Shown: positions 46,609-55,465 of the stretch, in pieces
Position numbering within the stretch: position 1 is the first letter of the stretch
How the letters are laid out: the number at the start of each line of letters is the position of its first letter
From: Paenibacillus caui
Lineage (GTDB): Bacteria > Bacillota > Bacilli > Paenibacillales > Paenibacillaceae
NCBI RefSeq assembly: GCF_019904135.1
Contig: NZ_JAIOGQ010000018.1
Location: 32,528-96,527, forward strand
DNA length: 64,000 nt
Direction: 5' to 3'
Notes under the pieces: generated by a model
What the model was told of the DNA's origin: nothing
Databases searched by the model: none
Seen by the model: the letters and a program-made list of their open reading frames with translations, nothing else
Made by a program: the position numbers and the translations under genes

Positions 46609-47271
46609 ATGACGGTAAAATCCAACCATGTGACAATCAAGGGCATCAAAGATGGCCTGGTTTTCCTGCTTGATGATCAATGCGAATTTTCAGAATTGCT
46701 GAATGAATTGCGCTATAAATTGGAGCATAGCCACCAGAATATATTGACAGGTCCGATTATGCATGTCGATGTGAAGCTGGGCATGCGTAATATTTCCGAG
46801 GAACAGAAAACGCTAATTCTCGATACATTGAAGCAAAAGGGGAACCTGCTGATCCGTTCGGTCGAGACGCAGGGCTGCGTTCCGGAAGACGAGGCCGGAT
46901 CTTCCCTGCATACGCTATGCGGTTTGGTTCGGTCCGGACAAGTTTTGCGGCATGAGGGCAATCTGTTGTTTTTGGGCGATGTGAATCCGGGCGGCCAGAT
47001 CATATGCAGCGGAGACGTCATTGTGGTCGGAGCTCTCCGGGGCATGGCCCATGCGGGAGCGGATGGCAACGAATTCGCCATCATCGCTGCTTCTTACATG
47101 GCGCCGACGCAGCTTCGGATTGCCGAGATTATCAGCAGGCCTCCCGACGAATGGGAGAACCGGGAGTCCAGCATGGAGTTTGCTTTTCTGCGGGGAGGAA
47201 CCATGCAGATTGATAAAATAAACAACGTGGGAAAAGTTCGTCCGGACTTCAATGTGTTTAAAGGGGTGTAG
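46609..47271 (+). CDS. minC: Septum site-determining protein MinC
   Basis: FtsZ-polymerisation inhibitor that blocks polar division. 220 aa: an N-terminal domain (VTIKGIKDGLVFLLDD) and a C-terminal right-handed beta-helix (GNLLFLGDVNPGGQIICSGD, then VVVGALRGMAHAGADGN). An AGGGGAGGG ribosome binding site precedes the ATG. minD starts 2 nt after the stop. No minE or divIVA lies in the window. Confidence 0.96.
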   Translation: MTVKSNHVTIKGIKDGLVFLLDDQCEFSELLNELRYKLEHSHQNILTGPIMHVDVKLGMRNISEEQKTLILDTLKQKGNLLIRSVETQGCVPEDEAGSSLHTLCGLVRSGQVLRHEGNLLFLGDVNPGGQIICSGDVIVVGALRGMAHAGADGNEFAIIAASYMAPTQLRIAEIISRPPDEWENRESSMEFAFLRGGTMQIDKINNVGKVRPDFNVFKGV

Positions 47272-47273
47272 AT

Positions 47274-48071
47274 ATGGGAGAGGCAATTGTCGTCACTTCA
47301 GGCAAAGGCGGAGTAGGCAAGACAACTACATCGGCTAATATAGGTACGGCGCTTGCGCTTTTGGGGAAAAAGGTGTGTCTTGTGGATACGGATATCGGTC
47401 TGCGGAACCTGGATGTGGTGATGGGACTGGAGAACCGGATTATTTACGATATTTGCGACGTAGCCGAAGGCCGCTGCCGTTTGAACCAGGCCCTTGTGAA
47501 GGACAAGCGGTTCGATGAGCTGTATATGCTTCCCGCAGCCCAGACCAAGGACAAAAATGCGATTTCCCCGGAGCAGGTCCGCGATATCGTTCTGGAGCTG
47601 AAGAAAGAGTATGAATATGTCATTATCGATTGTCCTGCCGGAATTGAGCAGGGCTTCAAAAATGCCATCGCCGGAGCCGACCGGGCCATTGTCGTTACGA
47701 CGCCTGAACATGCGTCTGTCCGTGACGCGGACCGCATTATCGGCCTGCTGGAAGGATCTCATGTCGAGTCGCCCAAGCTGGTCGTGAACCGGATTCGCCC
47801 GAACATGGTCAAGTCCGGGGATATGCTGGACATCGAAGATGTGATCCAGGTGCTTAACATCGATCTGATCGGCATTGTGCCGGATGACGAACATGTCATC
47901 AAGGCGGCGAACAACGGTGAACCGACCGTAATGAATCCGGATTCGGGGGCCGCTATCGCCTATCGGAACATCGCTCGCCGGATTCTTGGCGATACGGTTC
48001 CGCTTATGCCGCTTAATCAGAAGAAGGGCGCTTTTACGCGGTTCAAGAAGTTTTTAGGAATAGGCGGTTAA
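47274..48071 (+). CDS. minD: Septum site-determining protein MinD (ATPase)
   Basis: Membrane-cycling ParA-type ATPase that recruits MinC. 265 aa with deviant Walker A GKGGVGKTT at 10-18, Walker B YVIIDCPAGIE, and a C-terminal amphipathic membrane-targeting helix (AFTRFKKFLGIGG). AAAGGGG lies within the end of minC. A strong terminator follows, ending the mre-min unit. Confidence 0.97.
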   Translation: MGEAIVVTSGKGGVGKTTTSANIGTALALLGKKVCLVDTDIGLRNLDVVMGLENRIIYDICDVAEGRCRLNQALVKDKRFDELYMLPAAQTKDKNAISPEQVRDIVLELKKEYEYVIIDCPAGIEQGFKNAIAGADRAIVVTTPEHASVRDADRIIGLLEGSHVESPKLVVNRIRPNMVKSGDMLDIEDVIQVLNIDLIGIVPDDEHVIKAANNGEPTVMNPDSGAAIAYRNIARRILGDTVPLMPLNQKKGAFTRFKKFLGIGG

Positions 48072-48116
48072 TTCCATTCTCCGCCATAATGCAAATCTGA
48101 ATAATAACGGTATCGA

Positions 48117-48161
48117 GGGTGCCTGAGGGCCGCAGCAGCGGCTTTGGAGGGCGCCCTTTTT
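48117..48161 (+). terminator. Intrinsic terminator of minCD
   Basis: GGGTGCC (48117-48123) pairs with GGCGCCC (48150-48156), with GCCGC/GCGGC nested inside, then TTTTT. Confidence 0.85.
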
Positions 48162-48187
48162 CTGTTGCCTTTATTCCTGGGAGCTTG

Positions 48188-48217
48188 TTCATATTCCCTT
48201 CGGCAAGCTCATAAAAT
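48188..48217 (+). promoter_or_regulatory. Sigma-E type (mother-cell) promoter of spoIVFA-spoIVFB
   Basis: TTCATATT (48188-48195), a 14-nt spacer and CATAAAAT (48210-48217) match the sigma-E pattern (ATATT, 14-15 nt, CATACANT) with one mismatch in the -10. The spoIVF operon is sigma-E controlled in Bacillus. Confidence 0.75.
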
Positions 48218-48303
48218 GTAGCGAACAAGCCCCGGGAGATATGGGACAGCCGGTTCATCTCCTGCTGCCGGTTTCTTCGCGCGGGAAGAGGGGAAGGTAC
48301 ATT

Positions 48304-49194
48304 ATGAATGTTGAATCCAATGCGAAAAAACGCCGCGTAGAGCGGATTAGGGAGCTCCTCGGGAGCGAGTCTTCGCCGGAGCGCCCGGCGCCGTCTGAAG
48401 CGCCTCATCATGAGCACGAGAGAAAGATGCACGACAAGACCCTGCCGCCTTCGCCTTGGCAGACAGAGGAGAGGGATCCCGAGCTCTTATGGAAACAAGG
48501 CCGCGGTTTATGGCGTGAAGAGGGCGTGCTTTCGCCGGGAAAACCGCCGTTTCCATCCGAACCGGTTTCCGGCGGATCCTTTTTTCGGACATTGCTGGTA
48601 AGAACGTTAGCAAGCGCTGTTGTCTTCGGGATTTTATGGGGCATTCACCGCTATCAGCCTCCCTGGTCTTCGCCCATCCGCAGCTTTGTTGCCGACTCCC
48701 TGAACAAGGAAATGGACTTTCAGGCGGTGGAAGCGTGGTATGAGCGCAATTTCGGAGGCGCTCCAAGCTTTATTCCCATCTTCGGCAGAAAGGATGAGCC
48801 GCAGCAGCTTGTCCAAAGCTCCCGCGGGTTTACCGCTCCCGTTCAGGGAACGCTTGCGGAAGGATTTGCCGTAAGCCTGAAAGGGGTTGAGATTATGCCC
48901 GATCAGGATTCAAGCGGAAGCCAGGAAATCAAATGCGTGGAGACGGGGCGGGTTACCGATGTCAGCAATGATGCCTTAACAGGGAGAACCGTAGTTGTCC
49001 AGCACAGCGGAGGCTATGTCTCCGTTTACGGGCGTCTGTCGGAAGTTTCCGTGACCAAAGGCGACTGGCTTGAAGGCGGAGAAACGGTTGGCAGCATTTA
49101 CACGGGGAAGTCAAGCGGTTCGGATACGCTTTATTTTGCAATGAAAAAAGATGGCCTTTATCTCGATCCGTCAGAAGTGGTGCCGCTTGATTAA
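48304..49194 (+). CDS. spoIVFA: SpoIVFA-like sporulation protein (M23-fold), regulator of SpoIVFB
   Basis: In Bacillus SpoIVFA holds the sigma-K processing protease inactive until a forespore signal arrives. The start at 48304 has GGGGAAGG upstream and gives 296 aa; the frame is open to 48241. A charged cytosolic N-terminus precedes one membrane segment (LASAVVFGILWGIH). The outer C-terminus has the LytM/M23 fold (GFTAPVQGTLAEGF, GRTVVVQHSGGYVSVYGRL, GDWLEGGETVGSIY), lacking the full metal-ligand set expected of an active peptidase. Its end overlaps the spoIVFB start. Confidence 0.9.
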   Translation: MNVESNAKKRRVERIRELLGSESSPERPAPSEAPHHEHERKMHDKTLPPSPWQTEERDPELLWKQGRGLWREEGVLSPGKPPFPSEPVSGGSFFRTLLVRTLASAVVFGILWGIHRYQPPWSSPIRSFVADSLNKEMDFQAVEAWYERNFGGAPSFIPIFGRKDEPQQLVQSSRGFTAPVQGTLAEGFAVSLKGVEIMPDQDSSGSQEIKCVETGRVTDVSNDALTGRTVVVQHSGGYVSVYGRLSEVSVTKGDWLEGGETVGSIYTGKSSGSDTLYFAMKKDGLYLDPSEVVPLD

Positions 49195-50041
49195 GCTTGC
49201 CGGCATACCGGTTTCTTTTCACCCCTTGTTTGTTATTGTCATGCTTACCTCCGTCTTTACCGGCCATTTTGCAGAACTGATTGTGCTGTTCGGAATCGTA
49301 TTTGTTCATGAGCTAGGTCATGCGGCCGCCGCCAGAATGCTTGGGGTAACCGTTCTGTCCATAGAGCTGCTGCCCTTTGGGGGTGTCGCGGTAATGGAAG
49401 AGAATGGATATCTGACTGCGAAGAAAGAAATAGCGATTGCCCTGGCCGGACCCCTGCAAAACATCATTCTTGCGGGAATGGCCCTGCTGCTGCATCTGTT
49501 CGAATGGTGGGACGGGCCGTCTCTGACCTATTTTATAGAATCGAATCTGCTGATCGTATTGTTCAATCTGCTTCCCATTCTTCCGCTTGACGGGGGCAGA
49601 ATCTGTCAGTCCCTATGCAGCCTCTTCATTCCTTATCATTCCACGCTGCTGTGGTCCTCGCGGATCAGCGTGTTTTTCAGCGGGCTTCTCACTGTATATT
49701 CCCTTCACCCGCTCGTCCTAGGGCAGGGAATTCAGCTTAATTTGCTGATGGTCGGCATCTTCTTGCTGTATTCCAATCTGGTGGACCACGGCCATATTCC
49801 GTTCCGGTTTATCCGGTTTCTGATTGGCAGACAACGTACTTTTTCCAAACAACTGCAAGCGGCAAAAAAAGCCCAGCCGATTGTTGCCGATGAAGCGAAA
49901 CCTTTGGACGCAATCTTGCGTCTACTTAAGAGAGAAAAATATCATTTCGTCTATGTTATGAATGTCAAGGGAGAATTGATGGGAATTGTTCCCGAACAAA
50001 GAATCATCGCCTCTTATCTTTCCGGACATCCGGAGCTCTGA
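49187..50041 (+). CDS. spoIVFB: SpoIVFB intramembrane metalloprotease (site-2 protease family)
   Basis: Cleaves pro-sigma-K in the mother cell. From the TTG at 49187, which overlaps the spoIVFA stop, the product is 284 aa and its N-terminus aligns in length with Bacillus SpoIVFB; an ATG at 49151 is possible. The zinc motif HELGH is at 41-45 in a membrane span, and the third ligand motif is LPLDGGR. About six membrane segments precede a C-terminal CBS-like domain (KPLDAILRLLKREKYHFVYV) that senses nucleotides in homologues. Confidence 0.94.
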   Translation: MIKLAGIPVSFHPLFVIVMLTSVFTGHFAELIVLFGIVFVHELGHAAAARMLGVTVLSIELLPFGGVAVMEENGYLTAKKEIAIALAGPLQNIILAGMALLLHLFEWWDGPSLTYFIESNLLIVLFNLLPILPLDGGRICQSLCSLFIPYHSTLLWSSRISVFFSGLLTVYSLHPLVLGQGIQLNLLMVGIFLLYSNLVDHGHIPFRFIRFLIGRQRTFSKQLQAAKKAQPIVADEAKPLDAILRLLKREKYHFVYVMNVKGELMGIVPEQRIIASYLSGHPEL

Positions 50042-50055
50042 AGAGGCCGCCCTCA

Positions 50056-50064
50056 TGATATAAT
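50056..50064 (+). promoter_or_regulatory. Extended -10 promoter of the RNase E/G gene
   Basis: TGATATAAT, with TATAAT at 50059-50064, lies 144 nt upstream of the gene. No clear -35 was found. Confidence 0.45.
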
Positions 50065-50207
50065 GAACGAGTGTGTTTTTTGGAAATTAATTGAAATGAA
50101 GAAGCGGCATGGGTTCCTGCAAGGATGGATGATCGGGCAACTGCCATCATTTCCAGGGGGCGGCTCTGGTCATCGTTCCTTGCCAGAGCGGAAGCAGAGG
50201 TGAAAGC

Positions 50208-51413
50208 ATGAAACAAATGATGGTGCATTACGAACCCGGTTCTGCCGAGATGGCGCTGCTGGAAGACGGTCGGCTGGTGGAATACGCCGTTGAACGATCG
50301 GATGAGAGAGAAATTGTGGGCAGTATTTTTAAAGGACGTGTAGCCAATGTAATTCCCGGAATGCAGGCTGCTTTTGTCGATATTGGGCAAAAGAGAAATG
50401 CTTTTCTGTACATCGATGACGTCCTCCCCCCTCATTTGGAGAAACAACCGAAGATCAAACCTTCTATTACGGAATTGCTGGTGCCTGGACAGGAAGTAGT
50501 CGTACAGGTGACGAAGGACGCGATGGGGACGAAGGGGGCGCGGGTTACAACGCATTATTCCCTCCCGGGTCGGCTTCTTGTATATATGCCTACAGCCGGT
50601 TATGTTGCGGTTTCCAAGAAGATCGAACGCGAATCTGAACGAAATCGGTTGAAGTATATAGGAGAAGAGCTGCGTACCGAAGAAGAGGGGTTGATTTTTC
50701 GAACTATCGTAGAGGATCAGGAACAAAGGGTGATCGAAGAGGATCTGAATATGCTGCGCAGGCAATGGGCGGCCATTGAACTTAAAGCGCAAACTCTTCC
50801 TGCCCCCGCATTGCTACATAGCGATCTGAGCATGGTACAACGCCTGATGAGGGATGTATTCAGCCCGCTGTCGGACGAACTGCTGATGGACTGCCCGGAT
50901 CAGGCTGAGGAAGCCGGCCTCTTTCTGGACCATATAGCGGCGGGGAGAAAACCGCAGATCCGGATTCACAGGTCGCAAACCCCGCTGTTTGAAGCATATG
51001 GTGTGAAGCAGCAGCTGGATAAGGATTTTCAGAGAAAAGTGTGGCTGCCTGGCGGCGGATATCTGGTATGGGACCAGACCGAAGCGCTGAACGTAGTGGA
51101 CGTTAATACCGGGAAATATATCGGCACAGATTCTCTGGAGAATACGGTATTCAGTACCAATCTTCAGGCAGCCGAAGAAATTGCCCGATTGCTTCGGGTT
51201 CGCGATGTCGGCGGCATTATTATTATTGATTTTATCGATATGGAGCTTGAGGAGCACCGGACCGAAGTGCTGAACCGGCTGCAGATCTGCATGCGAAGCG
51301 ACCGGACGCAGCATCATATCATGGGATGGACCAAGCTCGGACTGCTCGAAATGACCCGCAAAAAAATGCGGGAAAGCGTGGATCAAAGGTTTCAGACAGC
51401 GACAAAATTCTAA
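50208..51413 (+). CDS. rng: Ribonuclease E/G family protein (Rng-like), lacking the zinc-link end
   Basis: 401 aa. An N-terminal S1 domain (GSIFKGRVANVIPGMQAAFVD) precedes the RNase H-like and DNase I-like catalytic parts. The two magnesium-binding aspartates are Asp298 (VVDVNTG) and Asp341 (IIDFIDM), equivalent to E. coli RNase E Asp303 and Asp346. The chain stops at TRKKMRESVDQRF, just before the CPxC zinc link that joins RNase E/G subunits. AGAGGTGA lies upstream. It is inserted between spoIVFB and rplU, which are adjacent in Bacillus subtilis. Likely roles are rRNA or mRNA processing. Confidence 0.9.
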   Translation: MKQMMVHYEPGSAEMALLEDGRLVEYAVERSDEREIVGSIFKGRVANVIPGMQAAFVDIGQKRNAFLYIDDVLPPHLEKQPKIKPSITELLVPGQEVVVQVTKDAMGTKGARVTTHYSLPGRLLVYMPTAGYVAVSKKIERESERNRLKYIGEELRTEEEGLIFRTIVEDQEQRVIEEDLNMLRRQWAAIELKAQTLPAPALLHSDLSMVQRLMRDVFSPLSDELLMDCPDQAEEAGLFLDHIAAGRKPQIRIHRSQTPLFEAYGVKQQLDKDFQRKVWLPGGGYLVWDQTEALNVVDVNTGKYIGTDSLENTVFSTNLQAAEEIARLLRVRDVGGIIIIDFIDMELEEHRTEVLNRLQICMRSDRTQHHIMGWTKLGLLEMTRKKMRESVDQRFQTATKF

Positions 51414-51421
51414 AACCATAG

Positions 51422-51450
51422 TTGATTTATTTGAAAAGCCGTGTTAGAAT
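51422..51450 (+). promoter_or_regulatory. Promoter of rplU-prp-rpmA
   Basis: TTGATT (51422-51427), a 17-nt spacer and TAGAAT (51445-51450). Confidence 0.6.
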
Positions 51451-51456
51451 ACAAAA

Positions 51457-51568
51457 GTATGTGTGTCAAGTAATGCTTGTACACATGCTGTAACCGCTCC
51501 GGTCGGGTCACAAGAGCGTCTGCAAGTTGGCGTCACCTGGATTAGGCGAGTCTGAGACATGAGGAGGT
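51457..51568 (+). promoter_or_regulatory. Ribosomal protein L21 leader
   Basis: A leader of about 115 nt precedes rplU. It can form a stem from TGTGTGTCAAG (near 51461-51471) with CTTGTACACA (near 51476-51485) and further GC-rich hairpins before GAGGAGGTG. Such autoregulatory leaders are known for L21 in Firmicutes. The assignment is by position and secondary structure, not a full model match. Confidence 0.55.
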
Positions 51569-51575
51569 GCAAGCA

Positions 51576-51887
51576 ATGTACGCAATTATCGAAACTGGTG
51601 GCAAACAATACCGTGTTCAAGAAGGAGACGTTCTCTACATCGAGAAGCTGAACGCAGCTGATGGAGAAACTGTAACTTTCGACCGTGTATTGGCTGTTTC
51701 CAAAGATAACGGTTTGGTAGCAGGATCCCCTTTGGTATCCGGCGCAAGTGTAACGGCGAAAGTCGATCGTCACGGCAAAGGCCAAAAGGTGGTTGTATTT
51801 AAATACAAACCTAAGAAGAACTACCATAAAAAGCAAGGTCATCGTCAACCGTACACGAAGGTGACTATCGAGAAAATCCAGGCGTAA
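51576..51887 (+). CDS. rplU: 50S ribosomal protein L21
   Basis: 103 aa from the ATG at 51576 (GAGGAGGTG 7 nt upstream; [18 protein letters not shown]). The C-terminal motif [20 protein letters not shown] contacts 23S rRNA. An upstream in-frame ATG at 51567 falls inside the ribosome binding site. First gene of the rplU-prp-rpmA operon. Confidence 0.98.
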   Translation: MYAIIETGGKQYRVQEGDVLYIEKLNAADGETVTFDRVLAVSKDNGLVAGSPLVSGASVTAKVDRHGKGQKVVVFKYKPKKNYHKKQGHRQPYTKVTIEKIQA

Positions 51888-51900
51888 GAAGGTGCGGTAA

Positions 51901-52239
51901 TTGATTATCGTGACCATCAAACGCGACGAGCAAAGGTCCGTAACCGGATTTAAGATTGAAGGCCATGCCAATTTCGCCAAGGCAGGACGGGATATTGTTT
52001 GCGCTGGTGTATCGGCCGTTACCGTTGGAACGGTGAATGCAGTGGAAGAGTTGACCGGTATTGCGATGAATGCACGTATGAAGAACGGCTTTTTAAGCGC
52101 CGATCTTCCGCTTTCATTCCCTGTGGAGGCAAAGGAAAAGGCGGAGCTGCTTCTGTCTTCGCTGGTCGTCATGCTTCGGACTATTGAGAAGTCATACGGA
52201 AAGTATATTAAGATAGAAGATTCGACCAAGACTAATTAA
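51901..52239 (+). CDS. prp: Ribosomal-processing cysteine protease Prp
   Basis: Removes the N-terminal extension of L27 in Firmicutes. 112 aa from a TTG at 51901 with AAGGTG upstream. The catalytic pair is His22 (GHANFA) and Cys34 (DIVCAGVSA), the same positions as in the Staphylococcus enzyme. It lies between its substrate gene rpmA and rplU, and the substrate site is present in the L27 below. Confidence 0.96.
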   Translation: MIIVTIKRDEQRSVTGFKIEGHANFAKAGRDIVCAGVSAVTVGTVNAVEELTGIAMNARMKNGFLSADLPLSFPVEAKEKAELLLSSLVVMLRTIEKSYGKYIKIEDSTKTN

Positions 52240-52258
52240 AGAAGGAGGTTGACCAAAC

Positions 52259-52570
52259 ATGTTGAAATTGGATCTTCAGTTGTTCGCGTCCAAAAAAGGT
52301 GTAGGTTCCACAAAGAACGGCCGTGACAGCATCGCGAAACGCCTTGGCGTGAAACGTGCTGACGGACAGCTGGTTACTGGCGGAAGCATTCTCGTGCGTC
52401 AACGCGGTACGAAAATTCACCCAGGAACCAACGTTGGCATCGGCAAGGACGATACATTGTTCGCGAAAGTGGACGGTGTAGTGAAATTTGAACGTTGGGG
52501 CCGCGATCGCAAGAAAGTGAGCGTGTACCCTGTTGAAGTCGCTCCTGTAGCGGCTGCAGTGGAAGCTTAA
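52259..52570 (+). CDS. rpmA: 50S ribosomal protein L27 with cleavable N-terminal extension
   Basis: 103 aa. The N-terminal [14 protein letters not shown] contains the Prp cleavage site between Phe9 and Ala10; the mature protein reaches the peptidyl transferase centre. GAAGGAGGT precedes the ATG. A strong terminator follows. Confidence 0.98.
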   Translation: MLKLDLQLFASKKGVGSTKNGRDSIAKRLGVKRADGQLVTGGSILVRQRGTKIHPGTNVGIGKDDTLFAKVDGVVKFERWGRDRKKVSVYPVEVAPVAAAVEA

Positions 52571-52589
52571 GAAGCCTTAACGGATCGGA

Positions 52590-52620
52590 AATCCCCGGCA
52601 GTATGCCGGGGATTTTTTTT
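52590..52620 (+). terminator. Intrinsic terminator of rplU-prp-rpmA
   Basis: AATCCCCGGC (52590-52599) pairs with GCCGGGGATT (52605-52614), followed by T8. Confidence 0.92.
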
Positions 52621-52659
52621 GAAGTATAGAGCTCATGCCTCATGGAAAATGTTACTTTA

Positions 52660-52668
52660 TGTTATACT
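52660..52668 (+). promoter_or_regulatory. Extended -10 promoter of spo0B-obg
   Basis: TGTTATACT, with TATACT at 52663-52668, 50 nt before spo0B. Confidence 0.45.
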
Positions 52669-52718
52669 GTTGTAAGTTGGACAGGAATGTAAAAATACGT
52701 AGAGGATTGAGATAACTC

Positions 52719-53480
52719 ATGAAAGATCGTAAATCAGTGACGATCGCAGCCGGAGTCCTGCTGCTCGTTCCCCTGGTATTGTTTTATTTCAACAAATCAG
52801 TGGGTGTATACTTGCTGCTGTGCGTATGGGTGCTTGCTGTTGTAGTTGGATATGTTGCCTATTCCCGCAAACAGCAGGAGCAGGAGAAGCTCCGTTTGCT
52901 GGAATCTTTCCAACGTGCAGCCTCTGCGACACTCGGACATCATCGGCACGACTGGATGAATGATCTGCAAATTCTTTACGGATATGTTCAGCTTGGCAAG
53001 CATGATAAACTGCTCAGCTGTTTGGATAGAATAAGGGAACGGATGGCTGCGGAGAGCAAAATTTCGAAGCTGGGTATTCCCTCGCTCGTCTTTTATTTGC
53101 AGTCTTTCCGGGAAATGAACAAATCGGTGCAGCTTGAAATCAGGATCGAAGAAGAGCTGGAGCTGGGAAAATTGATGGATCGTCAGGCGGCTGAAGAGCT
53201 CGCCGAAACGATTATGGAGACTATACGTGCCTTCCAGTTTGGAGGACGCTCGTCGTGGGGCGAGATCATTGGGCTTACGATGTCCATTTACCGGGAAGGC
53301 GGCGAAGTTGTTGTCCGCTTTGAACAGGATGGCAATTCCGGAAATCAGGATACGCTCAGACGAAATGTGGAGAAGGCTACTCGCGGCAAACGAATTTATG
53401 CGAAGGATGCAGCCCTGCCCAAGGCATATGAACTCCGCATGCCGTGCGGAAATTTAAACGAGGTGAAAGCATGTTTGTAG
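52719..53480 (+). CDS. spo0B: Sporulation initiation phosphotransferase Spo0B with N-terminal membrane anchor
   Basis: Relays phosphate from Spo0F to Spo0A. 253 aa. The phospho-accepting histidine is His77 in [25 protein letters not shown] context ([12 protein letters not shown]), on a helical-hairpin domain, followed by a degenerate kinase-like C-terminal domain. Residues about 8-24 and 28-48 are two hydrophobic segments, which Bacillus subtilis Spo0B lacks, so this form is probably membrane-bound. Position before obg matches Bacillus. The end overlaps the obg start by 10 nt. Confidence 0.92.
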   Translation: MKDRKSVTIAAGVLLLVPLVLFYFNKSVGVYLLLCVWVLAVVVGYVAYSRKQQEQEKLRLLESFQRAASATLGHHRHDWMNDLQILYGYVQLGKHDKLLSCLDRIRERMAAESKISKLGIPSLVFYLQSFREMNKSVQLEIRIEEELELGKLMDRQAAEELAETIMETIRAFQFGGRSSWGEIIGLTMSIYREGGEVVVRFEQDGNSGNQDTLRRNVEKATRGKRIYAKDAALPKAYELRMPCGNLNEVKACL

Positions 53481-54784
53481 ATAAAGCCAAAATTTATGTA
53501 AAAGGCGGCGACGGCGGCGACGGCATCGTTGCGTTCAGGCGGGAGAAATACGTGCCTGAAGGCGGGCCGGCCGGCGGCGACGGCGGACGGGGCGGCGACG
53601 TTATTTTTCGCGTAGACGAGGGCCTGCGCACGCTAATGGATTTTCGGTACCAGCGCCATTTCAAGGCGCAGCGCGGGGAAAAAGGCCGCAACAAGAGCCA
53701 GCATGGAGCAGGGGCCGAAGATATGATCGTGCGGATTCCTCCGGGTACGGTTATTATCGATGAAGAGAGCGGGGAAGTTCTGGCGGATATGACCCGGCAC
53801 GGCCAGCAGGTCGTTGTGGCCCGCGGCGGACGGGGCGGACGGGGGAATATCCGTTTTGCGACGCCGAACAATCCGGCTCCGGAACTGGCCGAGAATGGAG
53901 AAGAAGGCGAAGAACGCTGGATTATTCTCGAGCTGAAGGTTATGGCCGATGTCGGCCTGGTCGGCTTCCCCAGCGTAGGCAAATCGACGCTGCTCTCGGT
54001 CGTTTCGGCTGCAAGGCCAAAAATCGGCGCGTATCATTTTACAACGATTACGCCAAATCTTGGCGTGGTTGAAGTTGGAGAGGGACGGAGCTTTGTCATG
54101 GCCGATCTCCCCGGATTGATCGAAGGCGCTCATGAAGGCGTTGGGCTTGGACATGAATTTTTGCGACATGTCGAGCGGACGAGAGTTATTGTTCATGTCG
54201 TGGATATGGCCGGTTCCGAAGGCCGCGATCCGTTTGAGGATTGGGTTAAGATTAACGAGGAACTGAAGCTGTATAACGCGGATCTGGAGAAACGCCCGCA
54301 GATTGTAGCGGCCAACAAGATGGATATGCCGGAAGCGGCGGAACATTTGGAAGCTTTCCGCGAGAAAATCGCAGCAGTGCGCCCGGAACTTATGATCATG
54401 CCGATCTCATCGCTTACCCGTGACGGCGTGCAGGAGCTGCTTTATAAAACGGCCGATTTGCTGGACGAAATACCGGAAGCGCCGGCGATTGAAGAAGTCG
54501 AAACGCTTAACGAGCGGAAAATATACAAGCTGGATAAACAGGTTGACAACAGCTTCACCATTACCCGGGATAATGAAGCGTTCGTCGTTCAAAGTCCGCG
54601 AATCGAGCGGATGATGAAGCGGATGCAGCTCAATTCGCATGACGCGATTCTGAAGCTCGCCCGGACGATGCGCCATATGGGGATCGACGACGAGCTCAGA
54701 AAACGCGGGGCTACGGACGGAACCATCGTCCGGATCGGGGATTTTGAGTTCGAATTTGTGGAAGGCAGCAGTTACTATTATTAA
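53471..54784 (+). CDS. obg: GTPase Obg (CgtA)
   Basis: Essential GTPase in 50S maturation, stress response and sporulation. The start at 53471 has GAGGTGA upstream and gives 437 aa. It has a glycine-rich Obg domain (1-158), G domain motifs [29 protein letters not shown] and SSLT, then a C-terminal OCT domain. The start lies inside spo0B in another frame, so translation is coupled, as in Bacillus. Confidence 0.97.
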   Translation: MFVDKAKIYVKGGDGGDGIVAFRREKYVPEGGPAGGDGGRGGDVIFRVDEGLRTLMDFRYQRHFKAQRGEKGRNKSQHGAGAEDMIVRIPPGTVIIDEESGEVLADMTRHGQQVVVARGGRGGRGNIRFATPNNPAPELAENGEEGEERWIILELKVMADVGLVGFPSVGKSTLLSVVSAARPKIGAYHFTTITPNLGVVEVGEGRSFVMADLPGLIEGAHEGVGLGHEFLRHVERTRVIVHVVDMAGSEGRDPFEDWVKINEELKLYNADLEKRPQIVAANKMDMPEAAEHLEAFREKIAAVRPELMIMPISSLTRDGVQELLYKTADLLDEIPEAPAIEEVETLNERKIYKLDKQVDNSFTITRDNEAFVVQSPRIERMMKRMQLNSHDAILKLARTMRHMGIDDELRKRGATDGTIVRIGDFEFEFVEGSSYYY

Positions 54785-54789
54785 GACGG

Positions 54790-54836
54790 GGATGTCTGCA
54801 GTTCGAGGTTCGGGGACTGCGGACATCCTTTTTTTT
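54790..54836 (+). terminator. Intrinsic terminator of obg
   Basis: GGATGTCTGCAGT (54790-54802) pairs with ACTGCGGACATCC (54816-54828), then T8. Confidence 0.9.
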
Positions 54837-54865
54837 ATGCGGAAATGAATTTAGGCCGATTTCTA

Positions 54866-54894
54866 TTGCTTACATGGGATGTATAAGTTATAAT
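54866..54894 (+). promoter_or_regulatory. Promoter of pheB
   Basis: TTGCTT (54866-54871), a 17-nt spacer and TATAAT (54889-54894). The predicted start near 54901 excludes the ATG at 54874. Confidence 0.7.
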
Positions 54895-54936
54895 GTCCAC
54901 AATATGAATACAATAGTCTTTAAGGAGAGGACGCCC

Positions 54937-55374
54937 TTGCGGGAACGTTATTATCTGATCCGGGAAGATATTTTGCCGGAAGCGGTACTCAAGACACTCC
55001 AGGTGAAGCAGCTGCTGGCGAGCGGCAATGTAAAGACTGTTCACGAGGCTGTAGAGCAGATAGGATTAAGCCGCAGCGCATTTTATAAATATAAAGACGG
55101 AATCCATCTTCTGAACCAGCTTGAACGTGACCAAATCGTGACGGTATCGCTTGACCTGGAGCACAGATCGGGAATTCTCTCCCAAATGCTGGCGCTTGTG
55201 GCCAGCTTTGGCGGGAATGTGCTGACCATCAATCAGAGTATCCCGCTGCAGGGAGTAGCCAATGTGGTAATCTCTGTCGAGACTTCGAGGCTTACGGAAG
55301 AATTGGACGATCTGCTCGGAAAGCTTCGCGGAGTTCCCGGGGTGAAGAAAGTTCAAATCGTCGGGCAGGGTTAG
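54937..55374 (+). CDS. pheB: ACT-domain protein PheB
   Basis: 145 aa from a TTG at 54937 with AAGGAGAGG 8 nt upstream. An N-terminal helix-turn-helix-like region (AVEQIGLSRSAFYKYKDGI) is followed by an ACT domain (LDLEHRSGILSQMLALVASFGGNV). The family is annotated as a putative chorismate mutase-linked or regulatory protein, but its function is not firmly known. The 54874 ATG is upstream of the transcription start. In Bacillus it precedes pheA directly; here the threonine genes intervene. Confidence 0.9.
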   Translation: MRERYYLIREDILPEAVLKTLQVKQLLASGNVKTVHEAVEQIGLSRSAFYKYKDGIHLLNQLERDQIVTVSLDLEHRSGILSQMLALVASFGGNVLTINQSIPLQGVANVVISVETSRLTEELDDLLGKLRGVPGVKKVQIVGQG

Positions 55375-55465
55375 CCGGGCCGGCTTTAGGCTGTTCGCTG
55401 ATCTTTAAGCAACGAAATTTTCTATTCATAATGAGAGAAGATAGGATGATTGGGAGGGGATCTTT

